In this document: positions 7,529 to 17,012 of the stretch, piece after piece
Position numbering within the stretch: position 1 is the first letter of the stretch
Layout: every line of letters begins with the position of its first letter
The notes under the pieces: model-generated
Database searches by the model: none
Told to the model about the DNA's origin: nothing
Seen by the model: only the letters and a program-made list of their open reading frames with translations
Translations under genes and position numbers: made by a program
From: Verrucomicrobiota bacterium
GTDB taxonomy: Bacteria > Verrucomicrobiota > Verrucomicrobiia > Limisphaerales > AV2
DNA: 27,489 bases
Assembly (NCBI GenBank): GCA_003219675.1
Contig: QHPW01000048.1
Coordinates: 14,687-42,175, forward strand
Direction: 5' to 3'

Positions 7529-9541
7529 ATGACAACTTCGCCTGGTTTCAGGATTTCCCGCGACAAACTCCTGGCCATATCCGGGGTGCTCGTCCTTCTT
7601 GGAATTGTGGCGGGGAAAGTTTACCATCCCTCCGGTTCAAAAGACCAAAAGAAGGTTTTTATCGCGGTAAATGCCAATCAGGAGGGGCGCGTCTTCGAAG
7701 GAATCGGCGCGGTGAGCGCGGGGGCCTCCTCGCGTTTACTGACAGATTATCCCGAACCCCAACGCAGCGAGATTCTCGATTATCTTTTCAAGGAGAACTT
7801 CGGCGCCGGCTTTCAGCATCTTAAAGTGGAAATCGGCGGCGACGTGAACTCGGCCGACGGCTGCGAGCCCAGCCACATGCATTCGAGAGAAGAAGAGAAC
7901 TATTCCCGCGGCTATGAGTGGTGGCTGATGAAAGAAGCGAAAAAGAGAAATCCAGACCTCCTTTTGGATTGTTTGGCCTGGGGCGCGCCGTATTGGATTG
8001 GCGACTTCTATTCGCAGGACATGGCGGACTATGTCGCGAAATTCATCCAGGGCGCGAAAAGCGCCCACGGCCTTGACATCGATTACACCGGCATCTGGAA
8101 CGAGGTCCCCCCTGACCTTGCGTGGATCAAATTGCTTCGCCGCACGCTCGATGCCCGCGGGCTCAAGCAGGTAAAAATCGTCGCAGCGGACGAGACGCTC
8201 AGACGAGGCTGGGTCATTGCTGATGAAATGATCAAAGACAGTGAACTTAAGGACGCGATTCATGCCGTGGGCGCGCATTATCCGAAGTTCTCGAGCACAG
8301 CCCAGGCGAAGCAGCTCGGCAAACCGCTGTGGGCGAGCGAAGACGGCCCCTGGCACGCCGGCTGGACCAGCGCGATGGACCTGGCCCGCATGTTCAATCG
8401 CAACTACGTGATTGGCAAGATCACCAAGACCGAGATCTGGAGTCCGGTCACTTCTTATTACGACAACCTGCCCGTCCCAGGATCAGGCGTCATGCGGGCC
8501 AACTCCCCCTGGTCGGGTCACTACGAAGTCCCGCCAACCGTCTGGGCCACGGCGCACACCACGCAATTCACGAGGCCGGGCTGGCAATATCTTGATGGCG
8601 CGTGCGTGCTGATCGATGGGGGTAGTCTCGTGACGCTCAAATCGCCGAGTGGCGAAGACTACAGCATGGTCATCGAAACCACGGACACGGAAAATGCCCA
8701 GACGCTGTCTTTTCAGGTCGAGGGCGCGTTTGCCGGCAAGCCGCTGCACGTCTGGCGCACGCGTGCAAATGAGCACTTCGCCGAACTCGGTGTGATCCAG
8801 CCGCGCCAAGGGGTGTTCTCGCTCAGCCTGGACGCGCGCAGTATTTACTCGCTCACCACCACGACCGGGCAGCGCAAAGGCCAGGCGGCGGCGCCACCGG
8901 CAACGCCGTTTCCATTTCCTTATCGGGAAGATTTCGAGAGTTACGAAGCGGGAGCGGCGCCGCGTTATTTCGCCGATCAGGCGGGCCTTTTCGAAGTGGT
9001 GAAACGCGCCGGCACAACGGGCAACGCACTGCGGCAAGTGATTCCCAGCAAAGGCATCGAGTGGCCCGCCCACTTCAATCCCGCACCGGAGACTTTCCTG
9101 GGCGCCTTGAACTGGACGGACTATGAAGTGAGCGTGGACGCGTTGATTGAGAAAGCCGGGTTTGTTTCGCTGTTCGGCCGTGTAGGCAAAATCCCTCAGT
9201 CCTTCGATCCGCCAAACGGTTACTGGCTGAAGGTGAGCGACAACGGCGACTGGCAACTTGACCGGGTCAGGAGCATCAAGGGCAAAATGCAGGACCCGAA
9301 GACAATCATCGGTTCGGGCAAGGTCCGTTTCACAGCGGACCAATGGCACCGGCTCGGACTGAGGTTTAACCGCGCGATCATCCGAGTGATGATCGATCAC
9401 GAGGCGGTCGCCGAGATCCAAGACGCGACCTTCGCGTCGGGCATGGTCGGGATCGGCGGCGGCTGGAACGGCGCGCAGTTCGACAATCTCTCCATCTCCA
9501 GCGGCGTTGATGTTGAACCCCGCTCCTGGACGCGGAATTGA
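7529..9541 (+). CDS. Glycoside hydrolase family 59 (galactocerebrosidase-like), membrane-anchored or secreted
   Basis: The 670-residue protein matches animal GALC along its whole length, remembered rather than aligned. The TIM barrel shows 'EPSHMH', 'RGYEWWLMKEAKKRNP' and 'LDIDYTGIWNE' with the proton-donor Glu192; 'KPLWASEDGPW' has the nucleophile Glu271. 'AHTTQFTRPGWQYL' marks the beta-sandwich, and the C-terminal lectin-like domain begins near 'FPYREDFESYEAG' and includes 'FADQAGLFEVV'. GH59 enzymes remove beta-linked galactose from galactolipids or galactosides. Residues 14-30 are a hydrophobic helix after a basic segment, without a clear signal-peptidase site, so a signal anchor is likely. 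The start ATG at 7529 follows the terminator; the open frame upstream reads through the hairpin and was rejected. The bacterial substrate, whether glycan or galactolipid, is unknown. Confidence 0.9.
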   Translation: MTTSPGFRISRDKLLAISGVLVLLGIVAGKVYHPSGSKDQKKVFIAVNANQEGRVFEGIGAVSAGASSRLLTDYPEPQRSEILDYLFKENFGAGFQHLKVEIGGDVNSADGCEPSHMHSREEENYSRGYEWWLMKEAKKRNPDLLLDCLAWGAPYWIGDFYSQDMADYVAKFIQGAKSAHGLDIDYTGIWNEVPPDLAWIKLLRRTLDARGLKQVKIVAADETLRRGWVIADEMIKDSELKDAIHAVGAHYPKFSSTAQAKQLGKPLWASEDGPWHAGWTSAMDLARMFNRNYVIGKITKTEIWSPVTSYYDNLPVPGSGVMRANSPWSGHYEVPPTVWATAHTTQFTRPGWQYLDGACVLIDGGSLVTLKSPSGEDYSMVIETTDTENAQTLSFQVEGAFAGKPLHVWRTRANEHFAELGVIQPRQGVFSLSLDARSIYSLTTTTGQRKGQAAAPPATPFPFPYREDFESYEAGAAPRYFADQAGLFEVVKRAGTTGNALRQVIPSKGIEWPAHFNPAPETFLGALNWTDYEVSVDALIEKAGFVSLFGRVGKIPQSFDPPNGYWLKVSDNGDWQLDRVRSIKGKMQDPKTIIGSGKVRFTADQWHRLGLRFNRAIIRVMIDHEAVAEIQDATFASGMVGIGGGWNGAQFDNLSISSGVDVEPRSWTRN

Positions 9542-9814
9542 AGCTGCGCGACGCAAGAGGAGCGCTTAGCGGTCATTGACTCGGCGGATCGAAAAACATT
9601 GCCGGCTGACTCAGGACTCTGATCGTCGGATCCCCGTTCCGTTTTGCTGTGATCGGCAAAAGTTGCGTCCCTCCTTGCCGGCATCGATGAATTGACTCGC
9701 CAAGCCTTCGAGACCCGGTATTCTGTTCGAGTCAGCGGTTTCATTTGATCGCCGCGATAAAGGGTCGGTTAAGCATTGCGGCAGCAGGCGGAGACAAATG
9801 CAGAATTGCTTGGC

Positions 9815-10564
9815 ATGAAGCCTATCTTGAAGATCCAGGACCTGGTTGTCGAGTATCGAACCCATGAGTTCGGCCAGAAAGTGAAACTCGCAGTCAACCG
9901 TCTGAGTCTGGAAGTTTTCCCCGGTGAGATCTTCGGTTTCCTGGGGCCAAACGGCGCGGGCAAGACAACGACCATGAACGTGCTGCTGGGGTTTGTGCCG
10001 GCTTCGCGCGGCGCGGCTTACATTTTCAACGTGAACGTGCGCGAGCCGATTGCGCGCCAGCGGATTGGATACCTTCCAGAACTCACCTATTACTACAAGT
10101 TCCTGACGGCCGAGGAATTGCTCCGCTTTTACGCGCGGATTTTCCGCATCCCCGCCGCCGAAGCAGACCGGCGCATTGATGAAGTGCTGAAGCTGGTGGA
10201 ACTGGACGCCGTCCGCAAACGTCCGATCAAGACCTATTCCAAAGGAATGCAGCAACGCGTCGGCCTGGCGCAGGCGCTGATCAACAATCCCGATCTGCTG
10301 ATCCTGGATGAACCGACCAGCGGCCTGGACCCAATCGGGCGCATGAAAGTGCGCCAAATCATCCAGCGCCTCAAAAGCCAGGGCAAAACCGTTTTCTTTT
10401 CCTCGCACGAGTTGGGCGAAGTCGAAACCGTGTGCGATCGCGTGGCCATCCTTCATCAGGGCGAACTCAGAGCCATGGGACGCGTTTCCGATCTGGAGGA
10501 GAAGTACAAATGCAACCTGGAACAGGCGTTTCTGAAAGTGGTCGGCTACGAACCCGGCTTATGA
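9815..10564 (+). CDS. ABC-2 type transporter ATP-binding protein
   Basis: This is the 249-residue cytoplasmic ATPase of an ABC exporter. Walker A is 'GPNGAGKTT' (44-52), the Q-loop position reads 'GYLPE' as in NatA-like subunits, the signature is 'YSKGMQQRVG', Walker B is 'LLILDEPTSGLDP', and the H-loop is 'SSHELGE'. It is closest in style to the CcmA/NatA/GldA group that pairs with ABC-2 permeases. I prefer the ATG at 9815 to a TTG at 9776. The stop overlaps the permease start (ATGA), so coupling is expected. The cargo cannot be told from the sequence. Confidence 0.92.
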   Translation: MKPILKIQDLVVEYRTHEFGQKVKLAVNRLSLEVFPGEIFGFLGPNGAGKTTTMNVLLGFVPASRGAAYIFNVNVREPIARQRIGYLPELTYYYKFLTAEELLRFYARIFRIPAAEADRRIDEVLKLVELDAVRKRPIKTYSKGMQQRVGLAQALINNPDLLILDEPTSGLDPIGRMKVRQIIQRLKSQGKTVFFSSHELGEVETVCDRVAILHQGELRAMGRVSDLEEKYKCNLEQAFLKVVGYEPGL

Positions 10565-11337
10565 ACAACGCCCTGGCCATCGCGTCGGTCGTGGTCAAGG
10601 AACTCTACCGCCGCAAGGATTTTTATGTTCTCTTCGTTCTCACTGCGCTCATCACTCTGCTGATGGGGTCTTTGAACTTTTTCAACGACGACAAGATCGT
10701 CCGTTACCTCAAGGAGATTTGCCTGCTGTTGATCTGGATTTCGGCGCTGACCATTGCCGTGGGCACGACCGCGCGGCAAATCCCGGCCGAACGCGAGAAC
10801 CGGACCATCTTCCCGTTGCTGGCCAAGCCGATCTCGCGCGGTCAACTGGTCGCGGGCAAATTCCTGGGCTGCTGGCTGGCGTGCGGGCTGGTCTTGATCG
10901 TGTTTTACCTTTTCTTCGGCGTCATCAGCGCCTCGCGCGAACATCAATGGGCGGCCGCGAGCTACTTTCAGGCGCTTTGGCTGCACTGGTGGATGCTGGC
11001 AGTGGTCGTGGCAATGGCCTTGCTGGGATCGGTGGTGTTTGCCGCGCCGTCGTCCAATGCCACCATCTGCCTGGTGGTCATTCTGGGAATTTTATTAATG
11101 GGCCGGCACCTGAACCAGGTCGCCCTCCAATTGGCCGAGCCGATGAATACCGTGGTGTACGCCATTTACTTTGCCCTGCCGCACCTCGAACTGTTCGATG
11201 TTCGCGACCTGGTCGTTCACAATTGGGACCCAATCAACTGGCTGGTTTGCGGCGGCGCTACCCTCTACGCTGCCGCCTATGCGGTTTTTTTCCTGTTCGC
11301 CACCTGGCTGGTTTTCCGACGGCAGCCGCTGGCCTGA
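10561..11337 (+). CDS. ABC-2 type transporter permease
   Basis: This 258-residue integral membrane protein has about six hydrophobic segments (for example 'FYVLFVLTALITLLMGSL', 'ICLLLIWISALTIAVGTT', 'GCWLACGLVLIVFYLFFGV' and a last one near the C-terminus). The motif 'ENRTIFPLLAKPISRGQLVAGKFLG' is typical of NosY/GldF-like ABC-2 permeases. It overlaps the ATPase gene by 4 bp and is followed 7 bp later by the TPR gene, forming a three-gene operon. It is predicted to form the transmembrane channel with two copies of the ATPase. Confidence 0.9.
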   Translation: MNNALAIASVVVKELYRRKDFYVLFVLTALITLLMGSLNFFNDDKIVRYLKEICLLLIWISALTIAVGTTARQIPAERENRTIFPLLAKPISRGQLVAGKFLGCWLACGLVLIVFYLFFGVISASREHQWAAASYFQALWLHWWMLAVVVAMALLGSVVFAAPSSNATICLVVILGILLMGRHLNQVALQLAEPMNTVVYAIYFALPHLELFDVRDLVVHNWDPINWLVCGGATLYAAAYAVFFLFATWLVFRRQPLA

Positions 11338-11344
11338 ACCCGCC

Positions 11345-12226
11345 ATGCCTGCGCCCTCTCTCCTGTTTGGCCTGTTGTGTTCCGTCTGCTTTACCCTGGC
11401 CACCTGGTTGCAACCCTGGCACCAAAGCTGGGCCGGCAGCCGGGCTCAATCAGGCAGTTTGCTGAATGTGGTGATGGGGGACAGCCGGCAGCTTCTCGCC
11501 AATCATTTCCTGGTCAAAGCCGACGTTTATTTTCATAGCGGATACTATCCTTCAATCTTTGATCAGGTAACCCGCGGCGCTCCACACATGGCAACCGCCA
11601 AGGACGACCACGACGGGAAGGAGGACCACGACCACGAAGCGAATGAAGAATCGGGGTTCCTGCAGCCGCCCCGCGACTGGATTGACCGCTTCAGCCGCCA
11701 TTTCTATCCGTCGCGCCACACCCATCTGGAAAAACCGGGTGAAGCTCGTGAAATCCTGCCCTGGCTGAGAATCGCCGCCGACCTTGACCCGCATAACGTG
11801 GGAACCTACAGCGTCGCGGCCTATTGGCTGCGGCAGCACCTGAATAAGGTGGACGAGGCGGAACAGTTTCTCCGTGAAGGCTGGCGCGCCAATCCGGACA
11901 GTTACGAGATTCTATTTGAGCTGGGCCGCGTCTTTGACGAAAATCGCAACGACCCCGAACGGGCCCGCAACGTCTGGGAACTTGGCTTGCGCAAGTGGCA
12001 CGAGCAGTCCGCCCGACACGCCCGGCAAGACAATTTCGTGCTGGAACAAACCCTGACGCAGCTGGCCCGACTGGAGGAACGCGAAGGCAATCTGCCGAAG
12101 GCAGTCTCATACCTGGAGGAATTGAAAACCGTTTCCCCGCTCCCCGATACCATTCAACTGCAGATCAACGAACTGAAACAGAAAGCGGCACCGCCGTCCG
12201 CGGTGAAAGGGCCAAAATCACCCTAG
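11345..12226 (+). CDS. Membrane-anchored TPR-like protein of the ABC-2 operon
   Basis: The 293-residue protein has an N-terminal hydrophobic segment (about residues 5-20, a signal anchor or signal peptide). A conserved-looking block 'ANHFLVKADVYFHSGYYPS' follows (52-70), then an acidic, His-rich stretch at about 81-98 ('HMATAKDDHDGKEDHDHEAN') that could bind metal. After that come helical repeats of TPR type ('LDPHNVGTYSVAAYWLR', 'EAEQFLREGWRANPDSYEI', 'LEEREGNLPKAVSYLEELK'). It follows the permease by 7 bp, which suggests a periplasmic or membrane partner of the exporter. I do not recognise a named family. The start ATG at 11345 is chosen because the upstream open frame only shadows the permease. 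Confidence 0.78.
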   Translation: MPAPSLLFGLLCSVCFTLATWLQPWHQSWAGSRAQSGSLLNVVMGDSRQLLANHFLVKADVYFHSGYYPSIFDQVTRGAPHMATAKDDHDGKEDHDHEANEESGFLQPPRDWIDRFSRHFYPSRHTHLEKPGEAREILPWLRIAADLDPHNVGTYSVAAYWLRQHLNKVDEAEQFLREGWRANPDSYEILFELGRVFDENRNDPERARNVWELGLRKWHEQSARHARQDNFVLEQTLTQLARLEEREGNLPKAVSYLEELKTVSPLPDTIQLQINELKQKAAPPSAVKGPKSP

Positions 12227-12232
12227 CACCCA

Positions 12233-14601
12233 TCATGCCGGCGCCGTCCGATCGAGCGCCGGTTGCGTGGCAGGTTTTGACCTTTTCGTCCGGCGACGCG
12301 CCCCGACAACACAGCCGATCAGTGTGGCCGCCGAAATCAACGCGCCGGAAAGGAATCCTGCATCCTGATAAAGCAGTTCCACTTTGTGCCGTCCGGCGGG
12401 CGCCACAGGCGGGCTGGCTGACCGTCCACGTACGCCTTCCAACAAGGGTAAAAAGTCTGGGCAGCGACCACCATGCTCGGCGCGCCGGCCTCGGTCTCAA
12501 ACACCACGCGATGTGCGGAAAATTGCGGCGAAACAATGCGCGCGTCCGTTTGGTTGCTCACCGTAATCAGCGATCTCGCGGTCATGGGCAAATAAACCAT
12601 CTGCCGCGGGTTGAACGCCGGGGCCAACAACGCGTCCAGCGAAGCAGACCCCTCGACAAACAGCGGCTTTTGCCCGGCCGTCAACAGCGGCATATACGAC
12701 GGACGCGCCTCCCAGTCGAAAAGTTTTCCGGGCGCCGTGATCTGACAAACGCCCATAAAATCCGCCAGGTTGGTGGCAAAGTAATTGGTCGAAATATAAT
12801 AGATTCCCCGCGACAGGAATTCCTCATTCACCAGGTAGTTGCCGGGAACAACGTTGGTCGAAAGGTACAAGGTCACGCGCGCCTCCAGTTCTTCCCTCAC
12901 GTGAAGGGAATAAAATCCGTCAACCTTCGGCACGCTATCCAGCAGGTTGCTGTCGGCGAACAGGCCCAGCCGGCATCCCAGGTAAGTGTTGAAGGGTTCG
13001 GAAAGCAGGGTGAAATGAATGCGCCAATCGGCGCTGAAGGTGGGCATGGCTCTGGATTCCCCCAGCGTCGGCTTGGGCTTCAAGTCTTGAACCGGCTGAA
13101 GACCCGGCTCATAAACCGCCCGCGCTACCGTCGGATTCTGCGAAGGCGCGTGAGTCACCACATCCAGCCAGAGCAACACCAACAAACTGACGCCCAGCAA
13201 CCATCGTCCCGGATTTCGTGTGACTTTGGCGACGGCACAAAGGACGCCCAAAATCAGGGTCAGGAAAACTCCCCGAACCAAGCCGTTCTCGGCCGTAACA
13301 CTCCACGGCTCCTGGTCAACCGGATAACGATGCGCGACCCAGAGAATTAAAAGAATGTGAACCAGGAAGACCGACCAGATAAAGGCCAACAGCCGCGGAA
13401 TTTTTCCGTTGGTTTCCTGAATTCGGCGCAGCACCTCGCCCGCGCCAAAGGCCGAGAGCAATGGAAATACAAAAATTGCCGGGATCACGAATTTGATCGG
13501 ATACCGCATGTACCCCACGGGCGGGAAAATCCGCCGGATCCATCCGAATAAATGGCCCGGGTCCCCGAGCGCAAGGACCAGGCTCAGGCCGGCGATTCCT
13601 CCCAACAACCACACGCGCCAGACGCGCAACCGGCACAGCGCGAACAGAGCCAGCGCAAGGACGCCGATCCCGGTATAGTAGGACGAGATCATCCCCTGGT
13701 TGTGTTGCATGTACGGACCCGCGGGGGTTTTTAAACAATAGAATAAGGGCACCAGCAGATTGGCCCAGCCAGTCGGCGGCATGGACCACTCGCCGGTGCC
13801 GAAGCTGGTTCCGCGCTGCGAATGCACCAGGAATTCAAAGAAGGAAAACAGTTGGGCGCCGGACAATGCGGTGATCGCCAGCACGACCGACAAAAACCTC
13901 TTAAGGGAGCCCAGGACGGGCAGTTTTCCCAATACACAATCGCCAAGCCAAAGACCCCCAACAACGAGCCAGGTAATTAAGACCACCTCTGGCGGCCCGG
14001 CCAACATCTGCAAGGTTCCTATCACCGCGGCGGCGATCACAAACCGGCCTCCCTCCTGCCAGGCACGCTCCACGATCCACACTACGAACGGCATCCACCC
14101 GACCGAGGCCATGCAATGGGGCCACATCAAGCAACTCAGAGTGAAGCCATTGAAGGCAAACCCCGCCCCTGCCACGGAGGCGGCGAGCCGGTTTCCGGTC
14201 CAGCGATGGGCCAGAAAATACATTCCCGAACCCGCCAAAAGAAGATGGATCAGACAAAACACGCCGAGGGACCACGAAAGCGGAAACAGCAGGTAGAAAA
14301 ATGACAATGGATAAAGCGTCAGTGTGCTCCACTCGGCTTCAAAAGGAACACCGCAGTCGTTCAACGGATTCCACAGTGGCACCTCCCCCCGCCAAAAGCT
14401 TTCGCGGTGATAAAATGCCACCGGGTAACCATAAAGACCAAAGTCGCGAAAAACGAAACTGCGCGCCCCGAGCACCACGTCCGGGAATAAGATGAAAACA
14501 AACACTGCCAGCAAGGCGGCAAAACGGCCCGGAGTGAACCATGCTTCCGCGGATTCCAGGTGAGACGCCGGTCGGAAAAGAGAGGTGTTCTTAAAAGGCA
14601 T
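12233..14601 (-). pseudogene. YfhO-like multi-spanning membrane protein, frameshifted near the C-terminus
   Basis: This is a large polytopic protein of the YfhO family (predicted GT-C fold glycosyltransferase-like). The N-terminal signature is clear: 'FRDFGLYGYPVAFYHRESFW', then 'VPLWNPLNDCGVPFEAEWST' and 'LYPLSFFYLLFPLSWSLGVF'. About a dozen hydrophobic helices and a soluble C-terminal part follow. Near base 12400 the frame breaks: one frame reads 'WKAYVDGQPARLWR', and the other continues 'PAGRHKVELLYQDAGFLSGA' plus the final membrane helix to the stop at 12233. About 10 residues normally found between them appear to be missing. In the annotated frame the protein would instead end at 12337 and lose the last helix. 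The start is ATG 14601 (GGAG just upstream) rather than TTG 14610. The substrate is unknown. Confidence 0.82.
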
Positions 14602-14720
14602 GAGCTCCAAAGTCTCGAGCTGAAAACCCGGTCGGTTTGTTTGCCGAAAAATTCATGCGCCGTGCGCCGTGTTCTGTAACGCGAAGACACGACATAAACC
14701 AGAAAATTTTCCGGTCCGTC

Positions 14721-14759
14721 TCCGTGATGGGCGCATCTTCCAGATGCGCCCTCCGTGAT
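14721..14759. repeat. 23-bp palindrome flanked by 8-bp direct repeats
   Basis: GGGCGCATCT-TCC-AGATGCGCCC (14729-14751) is a perfect 10-bp stem. It is bracketed immediately on both sides by TCCGTGAT (14721-14728 and 14752-14759), like a target-site duplication. It lies between the divergent YfhO-like and methyltransferase-GT2 genes. Confidence 0.75.
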
Positions 14760-14802
14760 TGAGACTCGCCAAAGATTCTCTCTCCCGCTAACAACAGGTG
14801 AC

Positions 14803-16197
14803 ATGACCGATCGCCGCTCATTCTACGATGCCCGCGCTCCATTGCGTGAGAGAGAGAACCAACGCCACTACCACCGGTTGCTAAAACGCCACTTCAGTTT
14901 CCTGCTCCCTCCGGGCCTGAGTGTCTTGGAACTCGGCTGCGGCCTGGGCGATCTCCTGGCCGCAGTTCGCCCCGCCCGCGGCGTCGGCGTGGACTTCAGC
15001 CCTGCGATCATCAACCTGGCGCGCCAGCGCCATCCGCAACTGGAGTTCGTCACGGCCGACGCCCAGGAGTTTTCCAGCGACGAAAGGTTCGATTGCATTC
15101 TGTTGTCCGACCTGGTCAATGACCTGCCCGACGTGCAGGCATTGTTGACTCGACTGCACCGCTTCGCGCATCCGCGCACGCGGCTGATTCTAAACTTTTT
15201 CAACAACCTTTGGCGGCCCGTGCTCGCCGCCGCCGAGGCCGTCGGCGCCAAAGCGCCCACGGCTCCTCAAAACTGGCTTTCCACCGAGGACATGAAAAAC
15301 CTCCTCCATCTGTCCGGGTGGGAAGTGATCAGGACCGACCCGCGCATTCTTTGGCCCGTCCGCTCGCCGCTGCTGGAGCCGGTGTTCAATCGCTGGCTCG
15401 CGCCGCTGCTGCGACCGGTGTGTCTGACCATATTCCTGGTGGCCCGCCCCCGGCCTCAAGCCCCGCCGGCCGAACATTATCGTTGCACCGTCGTCGTCCC
15501 CGCGCGGAATGAAGCGGGCAACATCGAGGCGGCCATCCAACGAATTCCGGAGCTGGGCCTTGGCACAGAAATCATCTTCGTCGAGGGCCACTCGGCCGAT
15601 AATACCTGGGACGAAGTCCACCGCCTGGCTGCCAAGTATCCCGAGCGCCGCATAAAGATCCTCAAGCAACAGAGCAAAGGCAAAGGCGGCGCGGTGCGGG
15701 AGGGCTTTGCGGCGGCGACCGGCGACCTGCTGTTCATCCTCGACGCGGACCTGACGATGCCCCCCGAGCAGTTGCCGAAATTCTACGAAGTGGCGCGCTC
15801 CGGCACAGCGGAGTTCGTTAACGGCGTGCGACTGGTTTATCCGATGGAGGACCGCGCCATGCGATTTTTCAACATGGTTGCGAACAAGTTTTTCGGCATT
15901 GCTTTCACCTGGCTGCTGGGGCAATCCATCAAGGACACGTTGTGCGGAACCAAAGTGCTGTTCCGAAAAGACTACGAAGCGATTTCTCGCAATCGCGCTT
16001 ACTTTGGCGACTTCGATCCCTTCGGCGATTTCGACCTTCTGTTCGGCGCGGCGAAGCTCAACCTGCGCATCGTCGATCTGCCCATCCGCTATCAGGCCCG
16101 CCGCTACGGCGATACCAACATTCAACGTTGGCGGCACGGCTGGTTGCTGCTGCGGATGACCGCCTTCGCCGCCAGGCGCCTGAAATTCATCCCATGA
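14803..16197 (+). CDS. Fusion of a SAM-dependent methyltransferase and a family 2 glycosyltransferase
   Basis: The 464-residue cytoplasmic protein has two domains. Residues about 1-220 form a class I methyltransferase with motif I 'VLELGCGLGDLL' (41-52), the acidic end of strand 2 'GVGVDFSPA', and 'FDCILLSDLVNDLPD'. Residues about 228-464 form a GT-A glycosyltransferase resembling dolichyl-phosphate mannosyl/glucosyltransferases: 'CTVVVPARNEAGNIEAAI', 'FVEGHSADNTWDEV', 'KGKGGAVREGF', the metal-binding 'ILDADLTMPPE', and 'DTLCGTKVLFRKDY'. It lacks membrane helices. A polyprenyl-phosphate sugar product is the simplest guess. The ATG at 14803 is preferred to a GTG at 14755, because the added residues are not family-like and AGGTG lies just upstream. 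The stop overlaps the next start (ATGA). Confidence 0.88.
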   Translation: MTDRRSFYDARAPLRERENQRHYHRLLKRHFSFLLPPGLSVLELGCGLGDLLAAVRPARGVGVDFSPAIINLARQRHPQLEFVTADAQEFSSDERFDCILLSDLVNDLPDVQALLTRLHRFAHPRTRLILNFFNNLWRPVLAAAEAVGAKAPTAPQNWLSTEDMKNLLHLSGWEVIRTDPRILWPVRSPLLEPVFNRWLAPLLRPVCLTIFLVARPRPQAPPAEHYRCTVVVPARNEAGNIEAAIQRIPELGLGTEIIFVEGHSADNTWDEVHRLAAKYPERRIKILKQQSKGKGGAVREGFAAATGDLLFILDADLTMPPEQLPKFYEVARSGTAEFVNGVRLVYPMEDRAMRFFNMVANKFFGIAFTWLLGQSIKDTLCGTKVLFRKDYEAISRNRAYFGDFDPFGDFDLLFGAAKLNLRIVDLPIRYQARRYGDTNIQRWRHGWLLLRMTAFAARRLKFIP

Positions 16198-16934
16198 CCG
16201 CGCCGCTGTCGCAGCACCAGGCGGAAATTCAGAGCAACCTCAAGGCGTGGCAGCATAAACCACTGCTGCGCCGGATTTACTCCGATTTTTATCGGCGCAT
16301 CGTCGCGCTGATCGACCCGGACCTGTCCGGTCTAATCGTCGAAATCGGTTCGGGCGTCGGCAATTTAAGGTCCCACCTGCCGCAGGCGATCAGCACCGAT
16401 CTTTTTCAGAATCCGTGGCTGGATGTCGTCTGCGACGGGTACGAATTGCCCTTCATCGAGGGCAGTCTTTCGCATCTGATTTTATTCGATGTGTTTCACC
16501 ACTTGCGGGCGCCGAACGCTTTTTTGAAGGAAGCGCGACGCGTCCTGCGACAAGGCGGGCGGCTGATTTTGTTCGAGCCTTACGTTAGCTGGTTCAGCTA
16601 TCCGGTTTATCACCTGCTGCATCACGAGCCGGTCGCCTGGCGAGCGCCGATCAATTTCGCCGAAGAACCGCCACACCCGCGCGACTACTATGCCGCGCAG
16701 GGCAACGCGACGCGGCTCTTCTTCCGGGAGCAAAGACCCGCCTGGCCGCGGGGTTGGACCAGGTATCACTCCAAGGCCTTTGCCAGCTTCAGCTATCTGC
16801 TGTCCGGCGGCTTCAGCAAGCCGGCCTTTTATCCCGCCTGGTTTATGCCCTGGCTCCAGCGTTGGGACGAACGACTGTCCCGCTGGCCAGGATTGTTCGG
16901 AGTGCGATGCCTCGTGGGATTGCGCGTGGATTGA
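16194..16934 (+). CDS. SAM-dependent methyltransferase (class I, methyltransferase_11-like)
   Basis: The 246-residue protein has motif I 'IVEIGSGVGNL' (48-58), a short strand 2 ending 'STDLF', and 'LPFIEGSLSHLILFDVFHHL' followed by 'FLKEARRVLRQGGRLILFEP', the usual order in Methyltransf_11 proteins. The second half is rich in Tyr, Trp and His ('YVSWFSYPVYHLLHHEP') and may shape the acceptor site. Translation is coupled to the methyltransferase-GT2 fusion by a 4-bp overlap, so both enzymes probably act on the same lipid-linked or glycan substrate. The acceptor is not identifiable. Confidence 0.88.
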   Translation: MTAPLSQHQAEIQSNLKAWQHKPLLRRIYSDFYRRIVALIDPDLSGLIVEIGSGVGNLRSHLPQAISTDLFQNPWLDVVCDGYELPFIEGSLSHLILFDVFHHLRAPNAFLKEARRVLRQGGRLILFEPYVSWFSYPVYHLLHHEPVAWRAPINFAEEPPHPRDYYAAQGNATRLFFREQRPAWPRGWTRYHSKAFASFSYLLSGGFSKPAFYPAWFMPWLQRWDERLSRWPGLFGVRCLVGLRVD

Positions 16935-17012
16935 AGCCAGCCATCGGGAACATGAATCCTGAAAAACCGCGGCTGAAATGACGCCGTCTTCGGACGCGGC
17001 ACGCCTGTTTTA

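Noticed and set aside
9542..9814. Possible small RNA or tRNA in the gap before the ABC operon
   Set aside because: No tRNA fold, terminator or conserved motif could be recognised in these 273 bases.
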